Assembly: GCF_014197615.1 (NCBI RefSeq)
Contig: NZ_JACIFY010000003.1
Coordinates: forward strand, 186,001 to 250,000
Reading direction: 5' to 3'
Length of the DNA stretch: 64,000 nucleotides
From: Rhizobium esperanzae
GTDB taxonomy: Bacteria; Pseudomonadota; Alphaproteobacteria; Rhizobiales; Rhizobiaceae
This document shows positions 9,409 through 19,729 of this stretch, in pieces (within the stretch, counting starts at the first letter, position 1; every line of letters begins with the position of its first letter). The notes beneath the pieces are model-generated. The model had not been told where the DNA came from, did no database searches, and worked only from the letters and a program-made list of their open reading frames with translations. The translations under genes were made by a program, and so were the position numbers.

Positions 9409-9814
9409 TGAAAGTCCTCAATAGAACCTCCGGCTTCAGGCCGGACTGATAAGGCATTTTCTAACAAAAAAAATTTAACGATTTGCTCAATGGGTAAAAT
9501 GCCGTTTACCACCTTCGCGCAGAAGCGAGGTCGTTTTTGCGCAAGGCATATCCCGATAACGCAGGAAATGTATCGATCTCTTCGATCCTCATTCGCTCCT
9601 TGGAGGATATCCACGCATGGCTATCCGTAGCGGATAAGTAAGGCGTACAAAGCATTTCGGTCGCCCGTTCCGCGCTTTTGCCGGGCGGGGCGAGCCTCCT
9701 CAGTCCTCTCGTCGAGGCAGATGCATGTTTTACGAAATAGCATTATGATCGACGCAAGGCGTAGCCGGCGTTAGTGGCGGATCTGTCCGCGCGGGAGTGG
9801 GAGGACGGCAGGAT
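9409..9814. other. intergenic region between divergent chemoreceptor and corA
   Basis: About 400 bases with no credible gene. A small hairpin (TCCGGC-TTCAG-GCCGGA, 9429-9445) would lie in the chemoreceptor mRNA leader just before its start. An A-rich tract is at 9465-9476. No sigma-EcfG-type or other recognisable promoter was found by eye, though both flanking genes must be transcribed outward from here. Confidence 0.5.
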
Positions 9815-10858
9815 TTGGAACAGCTGAAGGATCTGGACAGTGTTTCCCCGCGGGCCGGCAGCGGCTCTGCATCGCTGCCGCATGAGCGGCGGGGCGTGGT
9901 GGCTGCCGCCGTGTATCAGCATGGGCAACGCATCCGCGACATCAGGATAGAGGAAGCCGGCGAATGGCGCAGCCGGGAGAATGCCATCGTCTGGATCGGT
10001 CTGCACGAGCCGGACGAGGTGCTGCTGCACCAGGTTCAGGCCGAGTTCAATCTGCATCCGCTGGCGATCGAGGATGCGGCGCAGCCTCATCAGCGCCCGA
10101 AGCTGGAGATTTATGGCGAGGCGATGTTCATCGTTGCCCGCACCGCCCATATGAAGGACGGCGAAATCGTCTTCGGCGAAACGCATTTGTTCGTCGGCCG
10201 CGGGTATGTCGTGTCCGTTCGCCACGGGGACTCATCCTCTTACCTGGCGGTTCGGCAACGATGCGAAGCGACTCCGACGGCGCTCGCTCACGGCGAAAAT
10301 TATATTCTCTATTCCATCCTCGATTTCATCGTCGACAACTACATGCCTGTCATCGAAGTCGTGCAGGAGGAGGTCGAGAAGCTCGAGGATCTCGTGTTGC
10401 GCGAACAACTGGGAAAGTCCGATATCGAGCGGCTTTACCTGTTGCGGCGCAAGCTGCTGCGGCTGCGCAATGCCGTGGTGCCGCTCGTCGACGTCTGCCG
10501 GCGATATGAACACATCGATCTTCCCGGCATGGATCCGACGCTCCAGTCGCTGTTTCGCGATGTGACCGATCACGTGCGCCGGGTGCAGGAAGATATCGAC
10601 GCCCTGCGCGAAGTCCTCGCTTTCGCCTTCGAGGCGAGCGTAATGATCGGCCAGACGGAACAGACGGAGATTGCCCGCAAGCTTGCCGCCTGGGCGGCAA
10701 TCCTCGCCGTTCCCACCGCGATCGCCGGCATTTACGGGATGAACTTCAGCGACATGCCCGAACTGAAAACCCAGTATGGCTATTTCGTCGTGCTTGGTGT
10801 CATCGCCGTCCTGTGTCTGGGGCTGTTCGGCTTCTTCCGCCGGAGGAAATGGCTCTAG
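9815..10858 (+). CDS. corA: CorA-family magnesium/cobalt transporter
   Basis: A CorA-type divalent-cation channel of ~347 residues. It has a long cytoplasmic alpha/beta domain, a stalk helix with Q-E-E-V-E-K-L-E-D and the two C-terminal membrane helices. The loop between them carries the family signature Y-G-M-N-F, the selectivity motif. A short basic tail (R-R-R-K-W-L) ends the protein. Start choice: the TTG at 9815 has GGAGGA 9-10 bases upstream, whereas the GTG at 9797 in the same frame has no good ribosome site, so TTG is preferred; the two differ by six residues. It converges on the phosphotransferase gene with a 14-base gap. Confidence 0.9.
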   Translation: MEQLKDLDSVSPRAGSGSASLPHERRGVVAAAVYQHGQRIRDIRIEEAGEWRSRENAIVWIGLHEPDEVLLHQVQAEFNLHPLAIEDAAQPHQRPKLEIYGEAMFIVARTAHMKDGEIVFGETHLFVGRGYVVSVRHGDSSSYLAVRQRCEATPTALAHGENYILYSILDFIVDNYMPVIEVVQEEVEKLEDLVLREQLGKSDIERLYLLRRKLLRLRNAVVPLVDVCRRYEHIDLPGMDPTLQSLFRDVTDHVRRVQEDIDALREVLAFAFEASVMIGQTEQTEIARKLAAWAAILAVPTAIAGIYGMNFSDMPELKTQYGYFVVLGVIAVLCLGLFGFFRRRKWL

Positions 10859-10872
10859 TTTTTGCAGGCGGT

Positions 10873-11646
10873 TCAGGAGAGCGCTTTCAGCAGCCGGTCC
10901 CGATATTTCTGCACATAGGCGATATCGCTCAGATACAGCTGGGCGTCTCCTGCCGCCACGTCCTCCACGAAGGTCTCGTCTCCCGCAGAGGCCCTTGCCT
11001 GCATGAAATCGACGAGAGCCTGCAGCCGCCTGCAGATCATCTCCGGGAGCTGGCGCCGTTCCTCTGCCGTTGTCCCATAGGCCGCGCAGAAGATTTCCGC
11101 TCGCCGCAGCTGTTCGTCGAGGCCCGATATCACGCCGGGATTGGAGGGACCGGACAATGGCGCCCAGCGATAGACCGCATAGGCCAGATCCCATAAGCGC
11201 GGGGCGGGATGGGCCGTGTCGAAATCGATGATCCCGACAGCCTGATGACCTACTGTGGCAAGGTTGTAAGGCGCATAATCTCCGTGACAGACGATCTGGC
11301 GTGGTTCCTGCGGCGGCAGCATCCAGCTCTGGGCCTCGTGATCCCTCTCCAGAAACCCCTCGGATGCCGAGTGAAAATCACGCAGAAGCCTGGCCGCCGA
11401 ATGCAGCATGCGCTCCGATCCGACAAATGGGTCACCCAAATCTTCGCAGACACGCCCGGCGACGTAGCTGACGATCTCCCGGTTTTCTCCGGTGATGTCG
11501 ATCGGCTGCGGCGCGCCCGCAAAGCCTCGGCTCCTCAGATGGCGCAAAAACCGATATACCGTCGGCGTCCACGCGCCTGATGGTCTGATGACGGTGTCGC
11601 CGTCGCGCCAGATCTGTCCGGCTCGCCCGCCCTCCAACTGTTTCAC
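10873..11646 (-). CDS. aminoglycoside-phosphotransferase-fold (APH) kinase
   Basis: 257 residues with the APH/choline-kinase fold. The catalytic loop is I-V-C-H-G-D-Y-A-P-Y-N and the metal-binding segment is G-I-I-D-F-D-T-A-H-P, followed by W-D-L-A-Y-A. The N-terminus (G-G-R-A-G-Q-I-W-R-D-G-D-T-V-I-R) resembles the glycine-rich nucleotide loop and strand with the ATP-site lysine replaced by arginine. The natural substrate is probably a small hydroxylated metabolite; nothing suggests antibiotic resistance. It starts 10 bases after the upstream metallo-hydrolase ends, so the two are almost certainly cotranscribed and may act on related compounds. Confidence 0.85.
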   Translation of the reverse strand: MKQLEGGRAGQIWRDGDTVIRPSGAWTPTVYRFLRHLRSRGFAGAPQPIDITGENREIVSYVAGRVCEDLGDPFVGSERMLHSAARLLRDFHSASEGFLERDHEAQSWMLPPQEPRQIVCHGDYAPYNLATVGHQAVGIIDFDTAHPAPRLWDLAYAVYRWAPLSGPSNPGVISGLDEQLRRAEIFCAAYGTTAEERRQLPEMICRRLQALVDFMQARASAGDETFVEDVAAGDAQLYLSDIAYVQKYRDRLLKALS

Positions 11647-11656
11647 CCGTGGTCTC

Positions 11657-12538
11657 CTACGCGGATTTCAGTTTTTCGATATGCGCCTGAACCGTAGCGC
11701 CGAGATTGGTTTCATGGCAGCTTCGGTAAAAAGTCGCCGTGTCCGAAGGCATCCCCACGGGGATGGCGACGAAGTCTTCGAGCCGGAAACCCTCTATATC
11801 TCCGAGTTGCGGGTCGGCCAGCCGACTCTCGCTCAACGTGGCGACACGATCGGTCAGGGCTTCGAAATAGGCGAGATTCCCGTCCACTGCCGAAGGGGAA
11901 GATGTTCTGCCGTGCGCAGGGATGACCAGCCTCGCATCGAGGTCACGGATCCGGGTGAGCGAGGAGCGGATCAGGCGAAGATCCCCGGCACTCCTGCTCC
12001 AGACTTCGGGAATGGGCGACTCCACCGCATCGACGGCGAGGCAAATGCGGAGCTCCGGAATCCAGACGGCGATATGATCGGGCGTGTGTCCCGGCGTATG
12101 AATGAGTTCGAGCGTCAGATCGCCGCCGTTGAGAACCATCGAGCCGGAGAAGGTGATATCCGGGCCGATGAGTTCGACATTGCGAAACCGCGGCTCCTGG
12201 CTCGCCTTGTCCGTCAGGACCTGCTGCGTCGAGGCATCGCGCAGGCGGTCGAGTGCGGCGGCATGCGCGATAATGGGAGCACGCCCTGCAATAGCTGCAT
12301 TTCCCCAGAAGTGATCCCAATCCATATGCGAATTGACGACGATCAGCGGACGGGCCTCGGCTCTTTCCTCAAGCAGATCGAGCGCCATCCGGCATAATTC
12401 GGGGGTGCCGAGCGTATCGATCAGGACGTTGAATCTCTCGGTCCGGACAAACACGGCATCCACTTCGTCTCCCGCCCGGACGATGACGATGCGCTCGTCG
12501 AGCCCGGGATAGGAGCACAATTCTACCGCTGGGTTCAT
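11657..12538 (-). CDS. metallo-beta-lactamase-fold hydrolase with HxDxDH motif
   Basis: The frame opens at 12574, but the ATG at 12538 has GGAGG just upstream and gives 293 residues. The metal motif is N-S-H-M-D-W-D-H-F-W-G-N: His71-x-Asp73-x-Asp75-His76. The second position of the usual HxHxDH is therefore aspartate, a known variant within the COG0491-like hydrolases. Later ligands are seen in H-T-P-G-H-T-P-D-H and V-I-P-A-H-G-R. It should be a binuclear metal hydrolase of unknown substrate. It forms a two-gene unit with the APH-fold kinase 10 bases downstream. Confidence 0.87.
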   Translation of the reverse strand: MNPAVELCSYPGLDERIVIVRAGDEVDAVFVRTERFNVLIDTLGTPELCRMALDLLEERAEARPLIVVNSHMDWDHFWGNAAIAGRAPIIAHAAALDRLRDASTQQVLTDKASQEPRFRNVELIGPDITFSGSMVLNGGDLTLELIHTPGHTPDHIAVWIPELRICLAVDAVESPIPEVWSRSAGDLRLIRSSLTRIRDLDARLVIPAHGRTSSPSAVDGNLAYFEALTDRVATLSESRLADPQLGDIEGFRLEDFVAIPVGMPSDTATFYRSCHETNLGATVQAHIEKLKSA

Positions 12539-12608
12539 GTCCGGTTGCCTCCATTGCACTCGCAGCGACTTCATCCACTACATCAAGTTTCGTTCGGATA
12601 CCTGCCTT

Positions 12609-12971
12609 TTAAGGGCTGCCCGATTTCTGCTTTACCGGCACGAACACATCCCACCGCTTCATCACCGTATTCGGTACGGCGGCCGGGCAGATCACCATCA
12701 CGCTGGGCTTCGAGCGGCCGAGGCTCTTCGGCGTCCATTCTGCCTGGAGCGGGACAGCGCATCGGGGGACGAACACTTTCGCATTGGGCTCCTGAGCGTC
12801 CCATTGCGGCTGCCCCTTGGCGTTCTCCTGCGCGATGAAGCGCCTGGCCTCCTCGCGGATTTCGAACAGGCCATGTTTATCCGGTGTCGAGCGGTCGGTC
12901 TCGATGCTCCAGGAGGCGAGGCACGGTATGCAAGCCGTGAGGGCGGTGATGAAAACTATTGATCGAAGCAT
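12609..12971 (-). CDS. small exported protein of unknown function
   Basis: The reading frame extends to 13181, but the sensible start is the ATG at 12971, which opens a Sec signal peptide (L-R-S-I-V-F-I-T-A-L-T-A-C-I-P-C-L-A, cleavage near A-S-W). This leaves a ~100-residue mature periplasmic protein. It is rich in charged residues and contains an R-C-A-V-P-L-Q-A-E-W-T-P-K-S-L segment, then S-V-M-V-I-C-P, giving two cysteines that could form a disulfide. No family is recognised. It lies on the same strand 70 bases upstream of the metallo-hydrolase and is divergent from glgE. Confidence 0.7.
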   Translation of the reverse strand: MLRSIVFITALTACIPCLASWSIETDRSTPDKHGLFEIREEARRFIAQENAKGQPQWDAQEPNAKVFVPRCAVPLQAEWTPKSLGRSKPSVMVICPAAVPNTVMKRWDVFVPVKQKSGSP

Positions 12972-13162
12972 TGATGGGCTTTCAACCGCTCGATAATTTC
13001 TGGGTTGGAAACAGTCAGAGGGTCTTTTAACGCATGGCGGCAATATCTCTATCGGCAAATGTGAGGCCTTCCTTCTCTCGTTGAGCGGGGTCGACCTGTC
13101 TGATGATGTCGTCTTCCATCTCTCCTTACGATGCCTCATGCAGCCGTGAATTGACGGGTTGA

Positions 13163-16100
13163 GTGGAACAACCTCCGCCAAAGGAAGTTTGCCTGAAAAG
13201 CAACTCGAGGCGGCGGCCGATGTTACTCTCTGCGAAGCAGGGTGCGTTCAGCACCCCACCCCGGATCTATTATGTCAATCCGCTACTTCTCCAAGGCATC
13301 GATGCATGGCGCGAGGTTTTCGGTCATGCGGCGGATACCGGCTTCGACCATGTGCTGACGGCGCCGCTCTTCGACCGGGGTGGGGATTGCAGCATTTTTA
13401 CCTCTCGGGATTTCGACCGCCTCGACCCTGAATTGCAACTGGGAAGCGCGGTCGAGGAGGGGCTGTCGCGCCTCGTGGAGGCCGCCGGCACGAGCGGCGT
13501 CGGCTTGATGATGGACCTGATGCTCGACGGGAAGGCCCGAGACCCGCAAGCGGGCTTTCGTCCCGTCGATCCCCGCCGCTCGCCGCTCGACCCGGCGGAG
13601 CCGATGACCATGATGGGAGCGGAGCGGCAATCGCAGTTGCTGGCGGAATGGACTGAACGGCTGCGGCGGTTCTCCGGCTTCGGCCTCTCCGGCTATCGGG
13701 TGCTCGGGATCGATCGCGCAGCGCCCGCGTTTTTCAAATCGCTGATCACGGCGGTCCGTGAGAAGGCTGACACGCAATTCCTCGCATGGACGCCCGGCAC
13801 CGATTTTGCGGTGAGGCGAGCGATCGCGGATGCGGGTTTTACAGGATGTTTCTCATCGATGGCCTGGTGGGATCTCGACGAGAGATGGTTCGTCGAGGAG
13901 CATAACGTTCAGGAGCCGCTTGGCTGGCAGGTCGCCTTTCCCGAGCCGCCCTTTGCAAGGCGGATCGCGCATGGGACCGAGAGCCGCGAAATCCTCGAGC
14001 GGTGCGCCGTCAGGGCGCTGCGGCTCGCCGCCTCGCTTGGCGGCGGCCTCATGGTTCCCATGGGTTTCGAATACGGTGCGGCCACCCCGCTCGATCCCAC
14101 GCATGGAGACGGCTCTGGTTTGCGGAAGCTCCGCCATGATCTCGCCTTCGATATTTCCTCCGAGATACGCCTCGCCAATACCGAGATCGCCAAGGCCGGC
14201 CGTGCGCGCGCTCCATCGCTTCGCCTGATCCGAAACGCCAGCGGGCCGGTTTCAGCGCTGGTGCAGTCCGAGGAGCAGGATCTTCGCAGCGCGTCGAATG
14301 TGCGGTTCGTCCTGATCAACAGGGACCTCCGGCGAAGTGCGCCCGCGCCGGTGACGGCGCTTCGCGAGGCTGTTTCCGGTTATCTCCCTGTCACGGCCGA
14401 TGGCGCGGTCCTGCGCCTGCGGGCAGGGGAGATGCGGATCATCGAAGGCCAGGCGCCGGAACCGATCACATCGCGGCCGGCCCTTGACGTCGAACAGGCG
14501 ACAGCCTCGCCGCGGCTTGCCATCGAAAACATCACGCCGCGGGTCGATGACGGACGCTTCCCCGTCAAGCGCGTCGTCGGCGAGACCGTCACCGTCGAGG
14601 CCGACATATTCGCCGACGGCCAGGATCCGATCGCCGCCGTCCTGCTCTCGAAGCCGCACGATGCCATGGCGGAGTGGAACGAGACTGAGATGCAACTGGT
14701 CGAGAACGACCGCTGGCGCGCCGAATTCCTGCTGGAACGCGTCGGGCGCTACGAATTCGCGGTCGAGGCATGGAAGAACGCCTTCGCGATCTTCCGTTAC
14801 GAGCTGACCAAAAAGAACGATGCGAGGCTGGACCTGAAGCTGGAGCTTCAGGAGGGCTTGAACCTCGTTCGCGCCGCGAAGGCTGAGGCGCCAGCGGCAC
14901 TCGGCGCCGATTTGCAGGCTCTCATCGGCAATCTCGAAAACGCCTCCGATTCCGAACGCACGGCGATCCTGCTCGATCCCCAGACTTCCGAGTTGATGAA
15001 CCGGGCCGACAGGCGGCCATTCCGGCTTCGCTCCACGGCGAGCGCCGTCGATTCAGAACGCAAATCGGCAGCCTTCGCCAGCTGGTATCAGATCTTCCCG
15101 CGCTCGCAGAGCGGCGACCCGAACCGGCACGGCACCTTCGATGACGTCATCCCGCGACTGCCCGCCATCCGCGACATGGGCTTCGACGTGCTTTACTTCC
15201 CGCCCATCCATCCGATCGGTTCGACCAACCGGAAGGGGCGCAACAACAGCCTTAAGGCCGCGCCTGACGATCCCGGCAGCCCCTATGCCATCGGCTCCGA
15301 GGAGGGCGGCCATGATGCCATCCATCCCGAGCTCGGCGATTTCGAGGATTTCGGCCGGCTGGTCGAGGAGGCAGGCCGGCATGGGCTGGAGATCGCCCTC
15401 GACCTTGCGATCCAGGCTTCGCCGGACCATCCCTGGCTGACGGAGCATCCCGGCTGGTTCGACTGGCGGCCCGACGGCACGATCAAATATGCCGAAAACC
15501 CGCCGAAGAAATACGAGGACATCGTCAATGTCGATTTCTACACGAAGGACGCGCTGCCCTCTCTATGGGTGGAGCTTCGGGATATCGTCCAACTGTGGGT
15601 CGACCAGGGCGTCAAGCTGTTTCGCGTCGACAATCCGCACACCAAGCCTTTCCCATTCTGGGAATGGCTGATCGGCGATATCCGGACGCGCCATCCCGAC
15701 GTCGTTTTTCTGTCGGAAGCCTTCACCAAGCCGAAGGTCATGTACCGGCTGGCGAAGATCGGCTTCTCCCAGTCCTACACCTACTTCACCTGGCGCAACG
15801 CCAAGTGGGAACTCGAGCAATATATGCGGGAGCTGACGCAGACGGCGCCGAAGGAGTTCTTCCGCCCGCATTTCTTCGTCAACACCCATGACATCAATCC
15901 GGATTTTCTCCAGAACGCGCCGCGCCCGGCCTTCCTGATCCGCGCGGCTTTGGCCGCCACCTTGTCGGGCCTTTGGGGCGTCTATAACGGTTTCGAACTT
16001 TGCGAGGGGCGCCCCGATGCCAAGCGCAAGGAATATGCCGACAGCGAGAAATACGAGATCCGCGCCTGGGATTACGACAGGCCGGGCAACATCATCGCCG

Positions 16101-16447
16101 AAATCAGGATGCTGAACCGCATTCGCAACGAAAACCCGGCGCTGCATTCGCATCTCGGGCTGACGCTGCTGAATGCGTGGAATGAAAACATCCTGTTCTT
16201 CGAGAAGGCGAGCCGCGCCCGCGACAATGTTTTGCTGATCGCGATCAGCCTCGACCCCCATAATTTTCAGGAAAGCGATGTCGAGCTGCCGCTCTGGAAG
16301 TGGTCGCTCGGCGACGGCGGCGGGCTCGACGCCGAGGATTTGGTCACGGGGCATCGGTTCAGGTGGAACGGCAAACGGCAGAGGGTGAGCTTCAATCCTC
16401 AGATCCTGCCCTTTGCGATCTGGCGCGTTCGCGCAGCGGAGGCATGA
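13163..16447 (+). CDS. glgE: GlgE: alpha-1,4-glucan:maltose-1-phosphate maltosyltransferase with an extra N-terminal pseudo-GH13 domain
   Basis: GlgE extends linear alpha-1,4-glucan using maltose 1-phosphate. The C-terminal ~660 residues match a normal GlgE: N-terminal beta domain (~455-560), helical insert, then the GH13_3 barrel with nucleophile Asp823 (F-R-V-D-N-P-H) and acid/base Glu852 (F-L-S-E-A-F). The first ~430 residues are additional. They align by eye with the same barrel region but have Leu181 in the nucleophile position (Y-R-V-L) and Trp209 in the acid position (F-L-A-W), so this half looks catalytically dead. The GTG at 13163 has no strong ribosome site; an ATG at 13220 is an alternative. 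The stop abuts the treS start. First gene of the glgE-treS-glgB operon. Confidence 0.93.
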   Translation: MEQPPPKEVCLKSNSRRRPMLLSAKQGAFSTPPRIYYVNPLLLQGIDAWREVFGHAADTGFDHVLTAPLFDRGGDCSIFTSRDFDRLDPELQLGSAVEEGLSRLVEAAGTSGVGLMMDLMLDGKARDPQAGFRPVDPRRSPLDPAEPMTMMGAERQSQLLAEWTERLRRFSGFGLSGYRVLGIDRAAPAFFKSLITAVREKADTQFLAWTPGTDFAVRRAIADAGFTGCFSSMAWWDLDERWFVEEHNVQEPLGWQVAFPEPPFARRIAHGTESREILERCAVRALRLAASLGGGLMVPMGFEYGAATPLDPTHGDGSGLRKLRHDLAFDISSEIRLANTEIAKAGRARAPSLRLIRNASGPVSALVQSEEQDLRSASNVRFVLINRDLRRSAPAPVTALREAVSGYLPVTADGAVLRLRAGEMRIIEGQAPEPITSRPALDVEQATASPRLAIENITPRVDDGRFPVKRVVGETVTVEADIFADGQDPIAAVLLSKPHDAMAEWNETEMQLVENDRWRAEFLLERVGRYEFAVEAWKNAFAIFRYELTKKNDARLDLKLELQEGLNLVRAAKAEAPAALGADLQALIGNLENASDSERTAILLDPQTSELMNRADRRPFRLRSTASAVDSERKSAAFASWYQIFPRSQSGDPNRHGTFDDVIPRLPAIRDMGFDVLYFPPIHPIGSTNRKGRNNSLKAAPDDPGSPYAIGSEEGGHDAIHPELGDFEDFGRLVEEAGRHGLEIALDLAIQASPDHPWLTEHPGWFDWRPDGTIKYAENPPKKYEDIVNVDFYTKDALPSLWVELRDIVQLWVDQGVKLFRVDNPHTKPFPFWEWLIGDIRTRHPDVVFLSEAFTKPKVMYRLAKIGFSQSYTYFTWRNAKWELEQYMRELTQTAPKEFFRPHFFVNTHDINPDFLQNAPRPAFLIRAALAATLSGLWGVYNGFELCEGRPDAKRKEYADSEKYEIRAWDYDRPGNIIAEIRMLNRIRNENPALHSHLGLTLLNAWNENILFFEKASRARDNVLLIAISLDPHNFQESDVELPLWKWSLGDGGGLDAEDLVTGHRFRWNGKRQRVSFNPQILPFAIWRVRAAEA

Positions 16448-19400
16448 ATGGACACGATGAATCCCGGCAACACCGAGCAGCCGCTCTGGTACAAGGATGC
16501 GATCATCTACCAGCTGCACATCAAGTCGTTCTACGACGCCAATGGCGACGGCGTCGGCGATTTTGCCGGCCTGCACGACAAGCTCGATCACATCGCCGCA
16601 CTCGGCGTCAATGCCATCTGGCTCCTGCCTTTCTTTCCCTCGCCGCGCCGCGACGATGGTTACGACATCGCCGATTACGGCAATGTCAGCCCGGATTACG
16701 GGACCGTGGAGGATTTCCGCGCTTTCGTCGACGCAGCCCACCAGCGCAATATCCGCGTCATCATCGAGCTCGTCATCAACCACACCTCCGACCAGCATCC
16801 CTGGTTCCAGCGCGCGCGCCAGGCGCCCGCGGGATCGCCCGAGCGCGACTTCTACGTCTGGTCGGACAGCGACCAGAAATTCCCGGAAACCCGCATCATC
16901 TTCCTCGATACGGAAAAATCCAACTGGACGTGGGATGCCGTCGCCGGCGCCTACTACTGGCACCGCTTCTATTCCCACCAGCCGGATCTCAATTTCGACA
17001 GCCCGCTCGTTATGGAGGAATTGCTGAAGGTGATGCGCTTCTGGCTGGAAACCGGCATTGACGGCTTCCGCCTCGACGCGATCCCTTACCTAGTCGAGCG
17101 CGAGGGCACGATCAACGAGAACCTGCCGGAAACCCATGCGATCCTCAAGCGCATCCGCGCCGCGCTAGACGCCACCCACCCCGGCGTCATGCTGCTGGCC
17201 GAGGCCAATCAATGGCCGGAGGATACGCGCGAATATTTCGGTGAGGGTGACGAGTGCCATATGGCTTTCCACTTCCCGCTGATGCCGCGCATGTATATGG
17301 CGATCGCCAAGGAAGACCGGTTTCCGATCACCGATATCCTGCGCCAGACGCCGGAAATCCCCGAGAATTGCCAATGGGCGATCTTTCTGCGCAACCATGA
17401 CGAGCTGACGCTCGAAATGGTGACGGACGCCGAGCGGGATTATCTCTGGGAGACCTATGCCTCCGACAAGCGCGCCCGCATCAATCTCGGCATCAGGCGG
17501 CGTCTGGCGCCGCTGATGGAGCGCGACCGCCGGCGCATCGAGCTGATGAATGCGCTTCTGCTCTCGATGCCAGGAACGCCTGTGATCTATTACGGCGACG
17601 AGATCGGCATGGGCGACAACATCTATCTCGGCGACCGCGACGGGGTGAGGACGCCGATGCAATGGTCGCCCGACCGCAATGGCGGCTTTTCCCGGACGGA
17701 CCCGGCGCGTCTCGTCCTGCCGCTGATCGGCGATCCGCTCTACGGGTTCGAGGCCGTCAACGTCGAGGCGCAGAGCACCGACGCGCATTCGCTGCTCAAC
17801 TGGACGCGCAAGATGCTGGCGCTGCGTGGGCGGCATCCGGCCTTCGGGCGCGGCTCGCTGCGGTTTCTCTCGCCAGAGAACCGGAAAATCCTTGCCTATC
17901 TCAGGGAATATGAGGGCGAGACGCTGATGTGCGTCGCGAACCTGTCGCGGCTGCCGCAAGCGGTCGAGCTTGACCTCTCGGCCTTCGAGGGCCGCGTGCC
18001 GATCGAACTGACGGGCATGTCGCCCTTTCCGCCGATCGGCCAGCTGACCTATCTGCTGACGCTGCCGCCCTACGGCTTTTTCTGGTTCCTGCTGGAGGCC
18101 GATGCCGATCCGCCGGCATGGCGCACCGCGCCGCCCGAACAATTGCCCGATCTCGTGACGATGGTGATCCGCCGCGGCCTGCTCGATCTCGTCGACGAGC
18201 CGCGGCTCGGACGCGTCCTCAGCAACGAAATTCTACCTGCTTACCTCGCCAAGCGGCGCTGGTTCGGCGCGAAGGACCAGCCGCTTCAGGCGGCGCGGCT
18301 GATCTCGGCGACGCCGATCCCCTATGCCGACGGGATCGTCCTCGGCGAACTGGAGGTGGAGCTGCCGGATCACAGCGAAGCCTACCAGCTGCCGCTGGCG
18401 GTCGCCTGGGACGATGCGCAGCCCTCCGCTCTGACGCAGCAGCTTGCGCTCGGGCGGGTTCGCCAGGGCAGGCGGGTCGGTTTCCTCACGGATGGGTTCG
18501 CTGTGGAGGCGATGGCGCGCGGCATCCTGCGCGGGCTGGCCGACCGCTCGCGCATCACCGGGCGCACCGGCACCCTCGAATTTCTCGGCACCGAGCGGCT
18601 CGACCGTCTTGATGTGACCGACGACATGCCGGTTCATTGGCTTTCGGCCGAGCAATCCAACAGTTCGCTCATCGTCGGCGATACCGCCATGATCAAGCTG
18701 ATCCGGCACATTTTCCCGGGTGTCCATCCGGAGGTCGAGATGACGCGGTTTCTGACCTGCGCGGGTTATGATCACACCGCTCCGCTGCTCGGCGAGGTCG
18801 CGCACACCGATTCCAGCGGGCGGCGCTCGACACTGATCATCGTCCAGGGCGCGATCCGCAACCAGGGCGACGCCTGGAACTGGATGCTCAACAATCTGCG
18901 CCGCGGCGCCGACGAACTCGTGCTGGCCGACCCGGCGGTCGAGCCCGGCGACGACGTCTTCCAGCCGCTGATCAGCTTCGTCGCCATGGTCGGCATGAGG
19001 CTCGGCGAATTGCATGTCGTGCTTTCCGGGGAAAATGACGACGAGGCTTTCAGTCCCGTCGTCGCCGGCGACGATGAGGTGGAGGCGATCAGGAAGGCGG
19101 TGGCGGGCGAAGTCGCCTATGCCATGTCGAAACTGGCGGAACGCGAGGAAAATGCCGATCCCGCGATCGATCTTCTCGCCCGCCCGCTTCTGGAGCGCCG
19201 TTCCGAGCTCGTCGAACTTGGCGCGAGGCTGGCGGAGAGCGCCCGCGGCACGCTGATGACGCGCACGCATGGCGACTTCCATCTCGGCCAGATCCTGGTC
19301 AGCGAGGGCGATGCCGTCATCATCGACTTCGAAGGCGAGCCCGCGAAAAATCTCGCCGAACGCCGGGCGAAGACGGTTCCGTTGCGAGATGTCGCCGGGC

Positions 19401-19729
19401 TTCTGAGGTCGCTCAGCTACCTCGTCGCCACCGCCCAGCTCGACAATGACGCGGTCACCGAACACGAAAACGAGGTGCGCCGCGACGCCATCGCTCGTTT
19501 CGGGCGCCATGCCGAGAAGGCCTTTCTCGATGCTTATTGGCAAGCGGTCTCCGCATCGAAGGCGCTCGCCATGCCGACGGAACAGCGGCGGAGGGTTCTC
19601 GATGCTTTTCTTCTCGAAAAGGCCGCTTACGAAGTCGCCTATGAAGCCCGCATCAGGCCGAAGTGGCTGCCGATCCCGCTTGCCGGCCTAACCGAAATCG
19701 TATCGCGCTTGGCGGGGGTAACGGCATGA
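16448..19729 (+). CDS. treS: TreS-Mak fusion: trehalose synthase (maltose glucosyltransferase) fused to maltokinase
   Basis: A 1093-residue bifunctional protein. Residues ~10-555 are a GH13_16 trehalose synthase interconverting trehalose and maltose, with nucleophile Asp210 (G-F-R-L-D-A), acid/base Glu252 (L-L-A-E-A-N-Q-W) and the R-N-H-D-E-L motif. Residues ~600-1093 are maltokinase: an N-terminal cap starting [10 protein letters not shown], then the kinase loop T-H-G-D-F-H-L-G-Q and I-I-D-F-E-G-E-P, the family signature. The kinase makes maltose 1-phosphate, the GlgE donor. Starts directly after the glgE stop, and its own stop overlaps the glgB ATG (ATGA). Fusion channels trehalose to maltose to maltose-1-P. 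Confidence 0.95.
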   Translation: MDTMNPGNTEQPLWYKDAIIYQLHIKSFYDANGDGVGDFAGLHDKLDHIAALGVNAIWLLPFFPSPRRDDGYDIADYGNVSPDYGTVEDFRAFVDAAHQRNIRVIIELVINHTSDQHPWFQRARQAPAGSPERDFYVWSDSDQKFPETRIIFLDTEKSNWTWDAVAGAYYWHRFYSHQPDLNFDSPLVMEELLKVMRFWLETGIDGFRLDAIPYLVEREGTINENLPETHAILKRIRAALDATHPGVMLLAEANQWPEDTREYFGEGDECHMAFHFPLMPRMYMAIAKEDRFPITDILRQTPEIPENCQWAIFLRNHDELTLEMVTDAERDYLWETYASDKRARINLGIRRRLAPLMERDRRRIELMNALLLSMPGTPVIYYGDEIGMGDNIYLGDRDGVRTPMQWSPDRNGGFSRTDPARLVLPLIGDPLYGFEAVNVEAQSTDAHSLLNWTRKMLALRGRHPAFGRGSLRFLSPENRKILAYLREYEGETLMCVANLSRLPQAVELDLSAFEGRVPIELTGMSPFPPIGQLTYLLTLPPYGFFWFLLEADADPPAWRTAPPEQLPDLVTMVIRRGLLDLVDEPRLGRVLSNEILPAYLAKRRWFGAKDQPLQAARLISATPIPYADGIVLGELEVELPDHSEAYQLPLAVAWDDAQPSALTQQLALGRVRQGRRVGFLTDGFAVEAMARGILRGLADRSRITGRTGTLEFLGTERLDRLDVTDDMPVHWLSAEQSNSSLIVGDTAMIKLIRHIFPGVHPEVEMTRFLTCAGYDHTAPLLGEVAHTDSSGRRSTLIIVQGAIRNQGDAWNWMLNNLRRGADELVLADPAVEPGDDVFQPLISFVAMVGMRLGELHVVLSGENDDEAFSPVVAGDDEVEAIRKAVAGEVAYAMSKLAEREENADPAIDLLARPLLERRSELVELGARLAESARGTLMTRTHGDFHLGQILVSEGDAVIIDFEGEPAKNLAERRAKTVPLRDVAGLLRSLSYLVATAQLDNDAVTEHENEVRRDAIARFGRHAEKAFLDAYWQAVSASKALAMPTEQRRRVLDAFLLEKAAYEVAYEARIRPKWLPIPLAGLTEIVSRLAGVTA

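Noticed and set aside
10873..11646. Antibiotic-resistance phosphotransferase
   Set aside because: The APH fold is shared with many metabolic kinases; there are no mobile elements nearby and the gene is embedded in a housekeeping-like operon.
13165..13189. GGAAC-N16-AGTT near the glgE start, resembling an EcfG site
   Set aside because: The -10 element has AGTT rather than CGTT and the site would fall inside the chosen coding start. It would matter only if glgE starts at 13220.
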